A DNA stretch of 64,000 nt from Areca catechu (GCA_021397845.1 CM038053.1:142924541-142988540), one strand, 5' to 3'. Positions 42,066-53,928 are shown, numbered from the stretch's first letter. A program made the numbers and translations. Notes: generated by a model not told the origin, from the letters alone.

Positions 42066-43874
42066 TGTTACGGCCGTAACGGTAACGTGGCGTGTCTCAG
42101 ATTTCATTGGGTGTGATTCGAGCCACGACGAGTTTTTTTTCTGCCAAGTCAGTTGCGGCTCCACCCCGGCCGAAGCCGAGCTCGATCCGGGCCCTCCTGC
42201 CGCCTTGCCAGGCGGCACCCTGAGACTTTACCGCCCCGACCGAAGTCGAGCTCGACCCGGGCCCTCTTACCGCTCCGCCAGGTGTCCACCCAGAAGGGAT
42301 CCTCCTCGGCTGAAGTAAGTGGCTCCCCCACTTCCTCGCCAGGTGGCACCCTAAGACGATCCCGCCTCGACCGAAGTCGAGCTGGGCACCTTCGCTCCTT
42401 CGCCAGGTGGTGCCCGAAGACAGGACCACCTCGGCCAAAGTCGAGTGTCCTTCTGCCGCCCCACCAGGTGTCCACCGAGGAGGGGTCCACCTCGGCCAAG
42501 GTCGGCTGCTCCCCCGCTCCCTCGCCAGGTGCCACCCTGAGACGGTCCCCCCTCGACCGAGGTCGAGCTGGGCCCCATCACTCCTTCGCCAGGTGGCGCC
42601 CGAAGACGGGACCACCTCGGCCGAAGCCGAGCATCCTTCTGCCGCCCCACCAGGTGTCCACCCAGGAGGGGTCCACCTCGGCCAAGGTCGGCTGCTCCCC
42701 CGCTCCCTCGCCAGGTGGTGCCCGAAGACGGGACCACCTCAGCCGAGGTCGAGCCGGGCCCCTTCGCTCCTTCGCCAGGTAGCGCCCGGAGACGGGACCA
42801 CCTCGACCGAAGCCGATTGCCCTTCTACCGCCCCGCTAGGTGTCCACCCAGGAGGGGTCCACCTCGGCCAAGGTCGGCTGCTCCCCCGCTCCCTCGCTAG
42901 GAGGCACCCTAAGACGGTCCCCCCTCGGCCGAGGTCGAGCCGGGCCCCTTCGCTCCTTCACCAGGTGGCGCCCAGAGACGGGACCACCTCAGCCGAAACC
43001 GAGCATCCTTCTGCCATCCCGCCAGGTGTCCACCTAGGAGGGGTCCACCTCGGTCGAGGTCGGCCAGCTCATACAGAGAAGGTCCCGAAGAACGGAGGTG
43101 CGAGCTCCGAGGTTGCCCCTCGAGCCATGCACGCTGCACCTCGAGAAAGGCGCCCCGTACGAACGGCGGCGGCACGCGAAACATCACTTACATCGGCCCA
43201 ACAGGCTTCGCAGTCGAGAGACGAGGCTCTGACAAAACAGGATCCGGTAACGGACAGCGCCGACGCCTGGGAGGGAGAACGCTCACACCCGGCCCGAGGT
43301 CTGGTCGGCGGCCTGACCAGTGCCCCCTCCCTTACTCTTTCCCCGCTGGGCTCGGCAAACGAGGCCGGAAAGCCACTCGGCCCACTGAACCAGAAGGAGA
43401 AAGAGAAAGGGGCGGGGGGAAGGAGATGAGAGCGACAAGGGAGCCTCCCAGGAGCAAAAAACGGGCAGGCAACGGGAGGAGATAAAAGGAAGGAGAGAAG
43501 AGACGACCAGGTAGGTGAGACAAGTAAGAAACAGAGGCTGGAAGCTCCGCTCCCAAAGCAAGATCCAAGGTCCCGAGAGGGGATCGCTTGGCGTGAGCTC
43601 GGCAAAGGAATCCAGCCGGGTTTCTGGTCTCTCTGGCATCTTTCTTGCTAGTACATTCTATGAGTCTGGGACTCCTTCGGGGGCCCGTCCCAGAGAGTTT
43701 GTTCCCTCTCGCCATCTACTAACTTGATCGTCGAAGCTCCCTCGCCGAAATCCCCGGCCAGGGTCTTCTGACCTTGCCTTGCAGGTTCGGTCCAGCCAGG
43801 AGGCCCCAGGGGCAGGACAGTCTAGTCAGATCGACGGTTCCGAGGCCACGGGTGCGGCGGCGAGATCGGCAACA
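42066..43874 (+). repeat. 3' LTR of the Tat element
   Basis: 1809 bp, partner of 21042-22852, including the 186-bp array (42278 to about 43060). The first ~170 bp differ at about 15 positions; the second half looks closer. The end CGGCAACA is followed by AAGTC. Confidence 0.92.
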
Positions 43875-43879
43875 AAGTC

Positions 43880-44600
43880 CATGTAAAGTAGCTCAAGAGG
43901 TCTAGAAGTTGAAATCATATTTTTGGATTTAAATCTCCCCCTAGTTTGTTTACCCATTTGGCATGCATCACAAACATGATCAAAATCAACTTTAAACTTA
44001 GGCATGCCTCTAACAAGATTTTTGGAAATTAACTTGGCAATAGTATGCATGCTAGCATGACCTAATCTTCTATGCCATAATAAACAAGACTCCTTGGTCT
44101 TAGCGTTCATTGCAACTAAACTGGAACTACTTGACATAGCAAGATCATTCAGATCTACCACATAAATATTTCCAAGTCTATGTCCAATGAATTTACTACT
44201 AGAGTCAAGAGAGTTTGTTACTATATACATAGATGATTCAAAGATAACTTTGAAGCCTTTTATCTCATAATTGACTAATACTTAACAAGTTATGCTTCAA
44301 CTTATCTACTAGTAGTACATTTTCAATGAAAGTACGGGGGTTATTTTGATCTTACCAATTCTGATTATTTTCTCCTTGCCATTGTCTCCAAAAGTAACCA
44401 TACCTCCTTCTTTCATTTCCAGGGTGATGAATTGATCTTTGTCACCCATCATATGTCTTGAACAGCTACTATCCAGATACCATCTTTTCTTCGATTTCTG
44501 GGCTGTAAGACATTCCTACAAGAAAATCAAGGAGTTCTTTTAGGTACCCAAGCTAACTTGGGTCCTTGCAGGTTAGCAGAGATGGTTCCTTTGGGAACCC
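43880..44600 (-). pseudogene. pol: Ty1/copia protease and integrase N-terminus, Copia-1
   Basis: Minus-strand protease at about 44440-44500 reads RWYLDSSCSRHMMGD, with Ser replacing the Gly of the usual DSG triad. TFGDNGKEKIIRIG follows, then frameshifts. The pre-integrase domain (43900-44230) has the HHCC zinc site LLWHRRLGHAS and CDACQMGKQTR, then SRPLELLYMD with the first catalytic Asp, at which the Tat element is inserted. The core continues at 21036. Confidence 0.88.
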
Positions 44601-45340
44601 AAACTTTTCTTGATCTACTATGGACATTTCTAATAATATTGCAATTAAAAGCTTTATGTCCTAATTCTTTACAAGCAAAACATCAGATTCTAGAATTTTG
44701 AAATGTTCTATACTTTGAAATTCTAGATGCATAAAGTGCAGAAATAGCAGGTTTTGTATTTAAATTTTTTGGAACATATAAAGTAGGTTTTGAAATGAAA
44801 GTAGAACCTTTTGTCACAAAAGTTTTATGAGAAGTAAACTTGGGAACAAAATTTTTTTGTTTCACAAATGTAGTTGCTGAAATATAATTTGAATTAGAAG
44901 CATTAAAACCTATTCCAGCTTTATTATCAGAAATTCTTTGATCTTTAAAAATTAACTCAAGCTTGTTAGAAGATAAAGTTAATTTTTCAACAAGTGGCTT
45001 GAGTTTTTCAACCTCCTTTTTCAGCTCAATATTTTCTTTCAGTAAAATATCATTTTTGTCATGAAATTCACTGTTCTCAGTTTTCAAAGCATTACATTTT
45101 TTTAGAAAAGGTATGAAGTTCTTTTTGCAATAAAATGTTCTTTTCTGAAATCTCATCTTTTACTTTGAGTAAAGAATCATTGATATGCTTTAATGATCTA
45201 ATCTTTACACCTGCTTTTTTAAATTCAGATAATAGATCATGGAATGCATAATTCAATTCCTCAAAAGTAAATTCAATTTGAGTATGGGGGGAAGTTACCT
45301 CATCCTCGAGACCCATTAGACATAAGTTAGCAGTTTTCAT
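44601..45340 (-). pseudogene. gag: Coiled-coil Gag extension with second zinc knuckle, Copia-1
   Basis: Long Lys/Glu/Leu-rich helix-forming region (KENIELKKEVEKLKPLVEKL) followed by a Phe/Lys/Thr-rich stretch and a CCHC knuckle at about 44640-44680 (CFACKELGHKAFNC). Next comes KVWVPKGT, a segment typical before the SIRE protease. The fragment at 62536-63618 has the same knuckle-VWVPKGT-protease order. Two frames cover the region (45092-45340 and 44683-45156), so at least one frameshift is present. Confidence 0.8.
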
Positions 45341-46400
45341 GGTCTCTTCTTCTTAAGTTGAAGTGGAGTCTTCACTGTCGCTCCACATGGCAACCATCAC
45401 TTTTTTCTTCTTCTTTTTGAAAGATTTCTTTAGCAATGGACCATCCGGATGAATGTACCCCGATTTTTTACATTCATAGCAGGTGGGGACTTGTTCCTTA
45501 TCTTTTTCTTTGTCCTTGTCCTTTTTATGAATGCACTCCTCGTTTTTGGAATTTTTTGTTGTATCTGCCTTTCTTCTTTCCCATAAACTTTCTGAATCTC
45601 CTCACGACCATTGCAATATCTTCATCTTCAAGATTGTCTTTAGAGGAGATAGAGTCATCTTCCATCTCTTCATCATCCTTTGATTCTAATGCAACCTTGA
45701 ATGCAATTGTCTTCTTCTTTTTCTGATCATCATCCATTCTGTGCTGCATGGCTAGTTCGTGTGTGATGAGAGATCCCAATAATTCATCCATTGATAGAAT
45801 GTTCAGGTCTTTGGCTTCATGGATGGTAGTGACTTTAGGATCCCATTTGTCAGGAAGTGATATCAAAATCTTCTATATTAGATTAGCATTTGAGTATACC
45901 CTGTCAAGACTTTTCAAACCGTTAATAATATCAGTAAATCGAGTGTACAAGGCAGAAATACTTTCATTAGGCTCCGTTTTAAATAGTTCATAATTATGCA
46001 CTAAAAGATTTATCTTTAAAGTTTTCACTTGTGAAATTCCTTTGTGGGTCATCTCAAGTTTATCCCAAATTTTCTTTACTAAAGAGCAAGTGAAAATTTG
46101 ATTAAACTCATTTGAATCCAAAGCATAGTAAAGCAAGTTCATTGCTTTGGCATTCAATTCCCTTAATTTCATGTCGTGTTCATCCCAGTCCTCTTCAGGC
46201 TTAGGGGCATCCATGCCATTAACTTTAGTCATGGGGATACTCGGCCCTTTAAGAATGACCATCCATAATTGAAAATCAATAGCTTGAATATAGATTTTCA
46301 TTCGTGCTTTCCAATAGAAATAATTTGTGCCTGTGAAGAGTGGAGGTCTATTAGTTGACTGGCCTTCTACTAAGGATGTACTCATGGGATGAGCCATCAA
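45341..46400 (-). pseudogene. gag: Ty1/copia gag N-terminal and core, Copia-1
   Basis: ATG at 46400 (or 46397), 28 bases from the primer binding site. Copia Gag motifs: RPPLFTGTNYFYWKARM, WDEHDMKLRELNAKAMNLL, VKKIWDKLEMTHKG, ESISALYTRFTDIINGL, then LPDKWDPKVTTI and LLGSLITHELAM after a short break near 45870. An acidic stretch is followed by a first zinc knuckle (CYECKKSGYIHPDG, about 45450-45490) in which the last Cys is Gly and the His is shifted. Stops at about 45870 and 45525 break the frame. The start is supported by its position right after the primer binding site. Confidence 0.87.
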
Positions 46401-46428
46401 TCTTTACTCTAGTATGATCAGAGACACG

Positions 46429-46441
46429 GCTCTGATACCAG
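46429..46441 (-). other. Primer binding site of Copia-1
   Basis: Minus-strand TGGTATCAGAGCC, initiator tRNA-Met type, next to the 5' LTR. Confidence 0.92.
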
Positions 46442-46442
46442 T

Positions 46443-48147
46443 TGTTGCCCAGGTGGCTGCCCAAGAGCGGAGTGAATTGGGTCTTTTAAAAAATTAAGGC
46501 AAGATTATATATAATTAAAAATCCCTTGCAAGTGGTAGGCATTGTGACAAGATGATAGATTGCAGAAGCTAAGTAAGAGCAAGGAAGTACAACACAAACA
46601 CATAAAATTTATAGTGGTTCAGAGTAACCCAGCTCCTACGTCCACTATCCAAGATACCGCTTAGGATTTTCACTATTTTCACACCTTAACATAGTAGGAT
46701 TGTTTTACATGATCACAATCCAAAACCTCTACACTTTGGTTTTAATGGGATCACCAAAGAAAACCCAACACTCTTTGGTTTTAAATAGGCTCACCAAAAA
46801 AACTTAACTTGGTTCTCACAGGATCACCAAGAACCCAACTTGGTTTTCACAGGATCACCAAGAATCCAACATTTGATTTTTATCAAGGCTCACCAAGAAC
46901 GTATTTGGTTTTTCAACCGGGCTCACCAATAACCCAACAATTCAAAAATTGAATTAAAATAAATGCAACAAAAATAACAAACTCAAATTATCGGATAGTT
47001 GCTGGTATGGCTTGATGGAAGTCCACTTGAATGCACTTGAATAAGCTTTAATTACTTTAGTATCTTCTTTCCAAAGTTGCTTCAAGCTTCAGATCTGAGT
47101 TGGTGAAGACTTGAAGGCTGACTTGAATGCTCTTGTGCTCTTTTGCTGTTGGTGGTTAGGATATTCAATGAAGCTCTCTAAACTTTGAGAAACTTTTCAA
47201 AACTCTTACTTTTTGGATGTTCAAATCCTTCAAATATAAGGTCTTCTATCACTCCAAGGTAGTTCTAGCCATTGTAGACCGTTGGGGAATGACTTGTGAC
47301 CGTTGGAGCACTTTATGGCATTCAAAAATAATTTATGGAACTAGCCATTGGATACCTGAAAATGATGTTTGAGTCGGCTTGGATTCCTTCGAGTATGCTC
47401 GGATCCTTCGAGTCGATAGGTCGAGTTGCCAAATCTTTAGTACAGTCGGTTCTTTATCTCGGGATGCAAAACTTCACTCTAGACGAGTCAGCTCTTGAAA
47501 GCTCAGGTCGGCTCGGACTTCTTTCTTTGAAAAACTTGAACTCGAGGAGTTGGCTCTTTTGATCATTGGTCGGCTCTTCTTCTCAGGTTCTGAAATCATT
47601 ACTCTGGAAGAGTCGGCTCGATACAGTTCGGGTCGGCTTGCTTTCTCATGTCTTCAAAATTAGGTCTGGCAAAGTCAGCTCTTTCTGGTTCAAGTCGGCT
47701 TGCCTAGCTGTTCTCAGAAATCTTCAGAAACTAGACTCTGGAAGAATTGTTGCATTCCAGAATCCTTGCTGCATGCTAATAGGTGGAGTCGGCTCTTCAT
47801 CATGCTGGGTCGGCTCGAGTATCTTCTTCAGGATTTTTATACTTGAACTCAAAGAAAAACTCTCACCAACTTTTTACATTTTCAAGCATACCAACTCAAA
47901 ATAATTTCTATGACACACACACACAGAAGTAACCCTTTTCACATGATTTTTTATTAGCTTTTTTTTTGGGTTCTTCTTTACAAAAATACATTACAACACA
48001 ACTCAAACAAGAAATAATAATGTAGGAGTTGAAGTTTGAACAAATTAAGCCATCCTACAAAAACTTGTAAAAACTTGAAGAGTTGTTAAAAATAAATATA
48101 CATGCTCCAATGTTTGGTTATCATCAAAATCACTTATGGGGTCAACA
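46443..48147 (-). repeat. 5' LTR of Copia-1
   Basis: 1705 bp, TGTTGCC...GTCAACA, followed by CATAA. It contains the CGAGTCGGCTCG cluster at 47360-47825, with fewer intact copies than the 3' LTR and a deletion of part of the cluster near 47745. Confidence 0.9.
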
Positions 48148-48449
48148 CATAATCTCATGCAACAAAAAGAATAAATTTGGTATACAGGGTTTGGCCTAAT
48201 AGGGTTTGACACAACCGATAAATGGGGTTTTGACTCAATATGGTAAAAAGAGTTTAACCTAAAAAGCTAAATAACAAAATCTTAATTACATTTGATAAAA
48301 AGGGCTAACCCTAACTAAGCCAAAATAACAGAATTTAAAATAAAATATATACATGATAAAAGGGGTTTGGGTTCAGGGCTTATTCACAGGTGATCCACAG
48401 GGATGTGGGTTCAACCTGTCGATATTTTTTGGCCCTGGTGTCCATACCA
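48148..48449 (-). repeat. 3' LTR of element D, second part
   Basis: Continues the D LTR after Copia-1; aligns with 52468-52754 and ends GTCCATACCA. Confidence 0.85.
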
Positions 48450-49070
48450 ATTCTTCCCGGGTGGAAAAAACTTGACCCTGTCGAGTATGGATCAACGTCG
48501 CTATGATAGCACTTTAATAAGTCTTGGTCAACTCTCTGCAAGTCCTCTCTGGTGATCCAAGAATCATCAATCTCAGGTCATCTTTGCCAATGAACAAGAT
48601 ATCGCTGGTAATCTTTGCTCCGGGTAGTGATGACCTTGTCATCCAAGATATGCTCGATCTTGTCTCTCCGGGCTGGTGGTATGGTAGGTGGACACACTTA
48701 GGTTGTTTCACTCTTAAGGAGTGGATTAGGCCCAAATGGCTCACTAGGAATCAATGTTGGCTCCCTATACTCAATAAGGTCTGAAACGTTGAAAGTTAGA
48801 CCAATACCTAGTTAAGGTGGCAACTCAAGCATATAGGCATTAGGTCCAATTTTCTTAATTACTTTGTATGGTTCACAAATACGGGCATGTAATTTTTTCA
48901 TGGTTCCAGGTGGGAACCATTTAGGTCGTAGTTTAACCATAACAAAGTCTCCTTCATTGTATTCCTTGAGTCTTCTCTTAAAATTACCCTTGGTTAATGT
49001 ATGGCATGTTGATGAAAATTTGGCATGAGTTCCTAATAGATACCATAGTATTTTCCAAAAATAGATGCAA
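48450..49070 (-). pseudogene. pol: Integrase tail and chromodomain remnant, element D
   Basis: Minus-strand pieces: integrase-core remnant YFWKILWYLLGTHAKF (about 49010-49070) and C-terminal GDFVMVKLRPKWFPPGTMKKL. GPNAYMLELPP follows, then a chromodomain-like block (EHILDDKVITTRSKDYQ, YLVHWQR*PEIDDSWI). The junction of upstream sequence to the integrase core is at about the same place as in element B. Stops and frameshifts throughout. Confidence 0.78.
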
Positions 49071-49921
49071 ATTGAATGTGCTTAAAGAAATTATGCAACC
49101 TACTGATTTCAACAAAATGCAATCAAGTGGCCCTAGAAAGAGTGGAAACTTCAGGCCAGGGAAGAAATAAGAAGTGGATTCGGGGCTAGCCTGGTGGGGT
49201 AGGACATAAGAAAAGGGCTCATAGAACAATCCCTAACTAGTGGGGTTGACCTTAAGATTTGGATAATTAATAATGTCCACAGGTAATAAAGGGTCATCCT
49301 GAAAAAAGGACGAATCAAGAATTTTAGGAAAGAGATACTCAATTGGGACTAATGAGGTGAACTCTTCCTGAGGGTGCTGGTTTGGAAAAATCAAGTCCTC
49401 ACTGATTACTTTAGGTTCATGAAATTTAAAACTAGGCTTTATGGCTTGATTCTCTTCTAATGTTTTCTTAGATAAGGTCCTAACAGTAGGGTTAGACTCC
49501 TCATGGATCTCTTTTTCCACTTGTACTTCAATATAGCTTCAATCTGGGTATGGTCAGGATTATCTAACTCTAGATCTACCTCCTGTATCTCCTTATCTAC
49601 ATACTCATCTACTAAGCTCACATCAGCTTCATAAATTTCTACTACAATGGTAGCTTGGTGAACCAATGGGATAGTAGAGGTGGGTCGATTAAGGGGAGGT
49701 GGACTAATTTCGAGGTTCTGACTAGGTGTACTCATCCAAGTGGGTTCGGGTCGATGGGTTAAGGGGCTAAGGAAAGTTGGTCTAGGTGAACCAAGGTTAG
49801 TACGAATCTTATGGATTCTCTTTAGATTTTTTAATCGCTTATCTATTCGGTCATATTTATTGTTCATCAGGCAAATTGATCATTCATGAACCTCATAAAG
49901 GTTTCAAGGTTGTACTCCATG
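49071..49921 (-). pseudogene. gag: Gag N-terminus, acidic linker and unidentified segment, element D
   Basis: ATG at 49921 (MEYNLETFMRFMNDQFA, then stops). An open stretch 49457-49867 has a Lys/Arg-rich helix, a Pro-rich spacer and VVEIYEADVSLVDEYVDKEI. The unidentified segment shared with element B follows (49233-49520: SFKFHEPKVISEDL, PQEEFTSLVPIEYLFPKI). Gag core, zinc knuckle, protease, RT and RNase H are absent. Confidence 0.68.
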
Positions 49922-50805
49922 GTCATAATAGGTTAGGGTGAGACTACTGGTTGGGTCAGACTCCTAATCTATTGGTTATGCAATGCAGACACACAGAACT
50001 CAAATCGGACTAGGGTTTCCTAGACCTAGAGCTCTAGTAGAATGGGTCAGTTTAAATTACAGCCAATTCAGCAATTACCCTATCCACTAGCCAGGTAAGA
50101 GGTGGGGTTGTGGGATGCTCCCCTCACTCTCGTAAGGTCCTAATTAAATATCATAAAATAACTTAGGGCATTTGCCTCTGGACCTCTATCCTTAGACACC
50201 AGATTCAAGTGATAATCAAAGGATTGGGTGCACTAGCTTTCACATAATACTTGAAACCTGACCTATTGGTGTCCCTAGCTCACTAGAACAATTAAGTCTA
50301 ATTGATTTTAATTAGATTAGGATCGATGCAAAGGTAGTGGTTGTGGGCTAAGGAAGGGTGATGAAATCCCTCTCTTATGTAGATATAAGTGCCCTTAAGA
50401 TTAGGTTTGGATGATGCAATCACACAAATATGAAACCCTAGAAGCAATCAAACAAAAATAATTAAAAAAAATAGAATAATAATAATTATTTATTTTTTTA
50501 TTATCAGCAAATTAAGTTTCAGATTAGATTAATTTTAGATTTTCAATCTTAGGATTTCACGTTCGGCCGTAGCTCATTACTCCCATGGGTCATAAGTATA
50601 CTTTCATATACCCGCTCAGGAGGCATGATTTCCTTCCACCAGAAAATAGCAATAAAAATTTATTTTTATTTGATTTTTCTATGATTAGTAGAGGATTAAT
50701 AAAAAAAATTTTACTAATTTTTTAAATTTTTTTTAGATAGATTTTATTCTGTTTTAATTTCAGCCTAGTTCTAGGTTTGCAGAAATTTCAGAATGCTTAA
50801 CCTTC
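49922..50805 (-). other. Untranslated leader of element D
   Basis: AT-rich leader without ORF, holding the shared leader module at 50099-50212. A degenerate primer binding site (GCTCTGATACAA on plus, 50806-50817) follows. Confidence 0.7.
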
Positions 50806-50821
50806 GCTCTGATACAAAAAA

Positions 50822-52754
50822 TGATGCGGGATAATAATTAAAACTAAATTACCGTTAATAGGTCCTAATTATCATAGAAAAATAGAGATTAATCTTTTTA
50901 GATTTTTTTAAGATTTTAAGAAGACTCAAAGGTAACAATAAAGTAAACCAGTTCTAGTTAACTACCCGCAAGTAAACCTAACAAGTAAGCAAGAAAATCA
51001 GGATTTGGTGGCTAAGAAACTATCGTAAACTAGGGTTTACTTTCAATTATTCAGAGATCAAAGAGAATGGAAGAGGTTTTAAGTGTTACTAATGAAGAAC
51101 TGTCTCTCTGATGCATATCTAACTGGACTCTCAAGATTCTGTAGCAGGGCTTCAAGATCTTGATCCTCAGGCTTTGATCTCCCGTGATGCTGGTTTCAAG
51201 ATAAGAATACTTGATTTTGATTCCAGATCACCTACAAACACTCAACAAAGAAAACTTAAGTTAGGAAATAGCAAAGGAAGGAAAAAGAATGAAAGGGAAG
51301 GGTTAGAAGTGATGGCTAGGATTTCTTGTCGGCTGGATAGGTAGGGCCTCACACCCGGCGATGCTCCATAGAACAAAGGAAAGGGCCTCACACCTGGCGA
51401 TGCTCACAGTAAAGGAATTGGACAGAATAATATCGTCTTTATTGATGAATAATAATAATTATTTACAAGGGGGTTTGATGGGGTATTTATAGACTCACAA
51501 CCAGTAATGTAAGGAATACAAAGACTAGACTTGTACTCCCTTGGACTACAACTCCTGGAATCTTGCTCTTGAGTGTCTTGGACTCTTGCTTGTTGGGCTG
51601 ATCTAGACTCCTCTCAAAGTGGGCGATAACATGAAGATTTTCATCTCATTTGGGTTCCAAGATGAGGATTGGTGACGTGGCTTGATGTAGGGTCAAGATG
51701 CTCCATCACTTGGCCATAATTGTTGGACTCTGGAATCTTGATGTTGTAGGCTTCTACAGGTAGGTGGACTCTTCAGTCTGGATAGAAGAGGACTCAAGAG
51801 TTCTAGTGAGACTCTTGAGTTTCAGAAACTTAAGCAGCTCTGAACCTGTTTGATTGAAATGCTTCAAGTAGAACCCTTGGACTTCCAACACTTTGGTGAG
51901 CAAATATCCTAGAACTCCTTTGAAGTTGGAGACAAGGAAGAGGTTAATTGCTTTGGCCGACTTCTCTTGTTTTGGCATGAATTACTTGAGTTGAGGAGCA
52001 CCAATTTGGAGAGTCCTTCACACTTACTTATCTTAAAAAGGAGGGGCACCAATTTGGAATTCATTTGGCCAACCAAAGTATGAAACATGGAGTGACATGG
52101 CAAGTATTCTTGTCCAAGATGAAGTACCAAGTGGTGTTGTCCCAATAAAGTGTCATGACATGTCCAAACATGACATGTGCTAATGTTCCCTGATGATGTG
52201 GTAGTGATGTCCAAAAATCTTGCAAAGGTGGTGCCAAGTATGGATGACATGTGGTGCCTAGAACAAATTAACTTAGGTTGGCACATGGCATCACATGGGC
52301 CATGACTTGAGTGCACATGTGATGTTGATTTGGGTGCACATGAAGTCATATGGGTCTTCAATTGGGTCTCCCTTGTATTACAGGACTCAATAACAAAATT
52401 AACTAATAATTACAGGACTCAAAACCAAATAACTAAAGCCCCACTTGATCAATTGATCAAAAGGCATAACCTCATGCTATAAAAAGAATAAATTTGGTAA
52501 ACAGGATTTGGCCCAATAGAGTTTGACACAACCAATAAATGGGATTTTGACTCAATGTGGTAAAAATGATTTACCCCAAAATGCTAAATAACAAATCCTT
52601 AATTAAAGTTGGTAAAAATGGCTAACCCTAACTAAGCCAAAATAAAAAAAAATTAAAATAAAATATTTACATGATAAAAGGAGTTTGGGTTCAGGTGATC
52701 TACAGGAATGTGGGTTCAACCTGTCAATATTTTCTGGCCCTGGTATCCACACCA
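50822..52754 (-). repeat. 5' LTR of element D
   Basis: 1933 bp, TGATGCGGGATAATAATT...GTATCCACACCA. It aligns with 12456-14105 plus 48153-48449, which shows where Copia-1 entered the partner LTR. Confidence 0.86.
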
Positions 52755-53928
52755 GAAGAATTGTACCAAACAATGATTTGAAGATCCTATCGAAGATGGG
52801 GTCACTCTGCACTCTAGATCATCACCTGGAAGACAAGCCTGTCATCCATAGATCAGTCAGCTATCTTGGGTTGGTCTAGGAGGCAAGGAGGGCCTCCTCC
52901 TTGGAGGTGAACACCTCGGGGAACCTGCAAATGTCAAGGGATCAATTATAAAGAAAATAAGAGGACAGTATGAATTAGGATTTGAAGGAAGAAGGAATCA
53001 GGGTTTACTGATTTTGGTGGCCTGGAAGTGAAAGAAGAACTCCTGGCTAGTGGACGGCTAGGGCATTGATCTTGGAGCATGTTATGGTTGGAAGAGGGTT
53101 GCTTTGGGCGGCTATGGTTTGCTGGGGTTAGGGCACTCAAGTCTCTCACACACAATTCAAAGAACCACACAAGCTTCATAAAAAAACTTCACCAGAGTTT
53201 ATTTCATGAATAAAAGATGATTACAAGATGAAGAGGGGTGGGGTATTTATAGGGGTTCCCATGCCCTCTCCTTGTTAGGATTAGAGTACAAAACTTGAAT
53301 AGGAAAAGGATTACAAAGTTGAATAGAATTAAGACTTGAATCCGAAAAAAGAAAGTCAACATCTCTCCTTCTTTGACTTGGTCAAAGGGCTCCTTGGACT
53401 TGGTTAAAAGGGACCCCTCTTGGTCTAGGATGCCTCCTTGAATAGGGTGTGGGCTTTTGGGCAGCAAATGGCATCCTCCAAATGGGCTTGGGTGGCCTCC
53501 AATGGGCTTGGTGCATGACATGTTTGATGGGCTGGAGAAAACCGTGGGCGCCTAATTTAATTTGGGCTAGAAAAGGCCTGGGGCACCATCTTTTTCTGTT
53601 CTTCTAGGCTTGGGCTCTGCTTTGGCTCGGGAGGGCCTGTTGAATGCTTTGGCTGGTGATCCTCCTCTTGTACAAAACTGGACAAACTTACAGGACTCAA
53701 CTAGACTTACTTAGGTTGAGACAGCTCAACTTATTATAGGACTCAATAGGACATTTTACTTACAAAACTTCATGCACTTAAATAAGTGACTCAGTACTGA
53801 TGAACTATAGGACTCGATTATTGGACTAACTTTATTATAGGACTTAATACATTTATTAAGGGCTCAAAACTCTAATCAGTAAACCAGATAGGGCCCAGCA
53901 ACCTTTGCCGGATCTTGGTGCCCCCACC
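52755..53928 (-). repeat. Shared A/E LTR, upper fragment
   Basis: Continues the LTR begun at 12199. It shares CTCCTTGGAGGTGAACACCTCG and later blocks with the B LTR (9220 onward) and ends GTGCCCCCACCA at 53928, immediately followed by the pol 3' end of element E. Confidence 0.78.

Larger units (their letters stand above)
21042..43874 (+). mobile_element. Tat/Retand-type Ty3/gypsy element
   Basis: GC-rich plus-strand element in the integrase of Copia-1, with exact duplication AAGTC. LTRs are 21042-22852 and 42066-43874 (TGTTACGGCC...GGCAACA). Order: LTR, primer binding site, gag-protease-RT-RNase H-second RNase H-integrase, 121-bp tandem repeats, antisense spliced gene, purine tract, LTR. The archaeal-type second RNase H, the antisense gene and the 3' tandem repeats are marks of the Tat lineage. 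It is interrupted by Copia-2; without it the element is about 12.9 kb. All major domains are present but carry 11 in-frame stops and at least two frameshifts. Confidence 0.92.
14106..48147 (-). mobile_element. Copia-1: SIRE/Maximus-like Ty1/copia element
   Basis: A minus-strand element with LTRs 14106-15845 and 46443-48147 (TGTTG...CAACA) and the exact duplication CATAA (14101-14105, 48148-48152). Order on the minus strand: LTR, primer binding site, gag with long coiled-coil extension, protease, integrase, RT, RNase H, spacer, env-position ORF, purine tract, LTR. The long Gag and the extra ORF after pol are features of the SIRE lineage. The Tat element interrupts the integrase. Without it the element is about 11.2 kb. 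LTRs differ by roughly one base in ten over the ~260 bp I compared. Confidence 0.9.
12456..52754 (-). mobile_element. Non-autonomous chromovirus D, carrying the nest
   Basis: A minus-strand element inserted in the A/E LTR. Its 3' LTR is split (12456-14105 and 48148-48449) by Copia-1. Its interior is 48450-50821 and its 5' LTR 50822-52754. Without the inserted 34 kb it would be about 6.25 kb. The interior has the same order as element B: leader, Gag N-terminus, acidic linker, unidentified segment, integrase tail with chromodomain. Flanking pentamers GTAGG (12451-12455) and GAAGA (52755-52759) do not form a convincing target duplication, so the boundary is supported by LTR alignment rather than by duplication. 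Confidence 0.82.

Noticed and set aside
12451..52759. GTAGG / GAAGA as target duplication of element D.
   Set aside because: Only three of five bases agree; the insertion is supported by LTR alignment instead.
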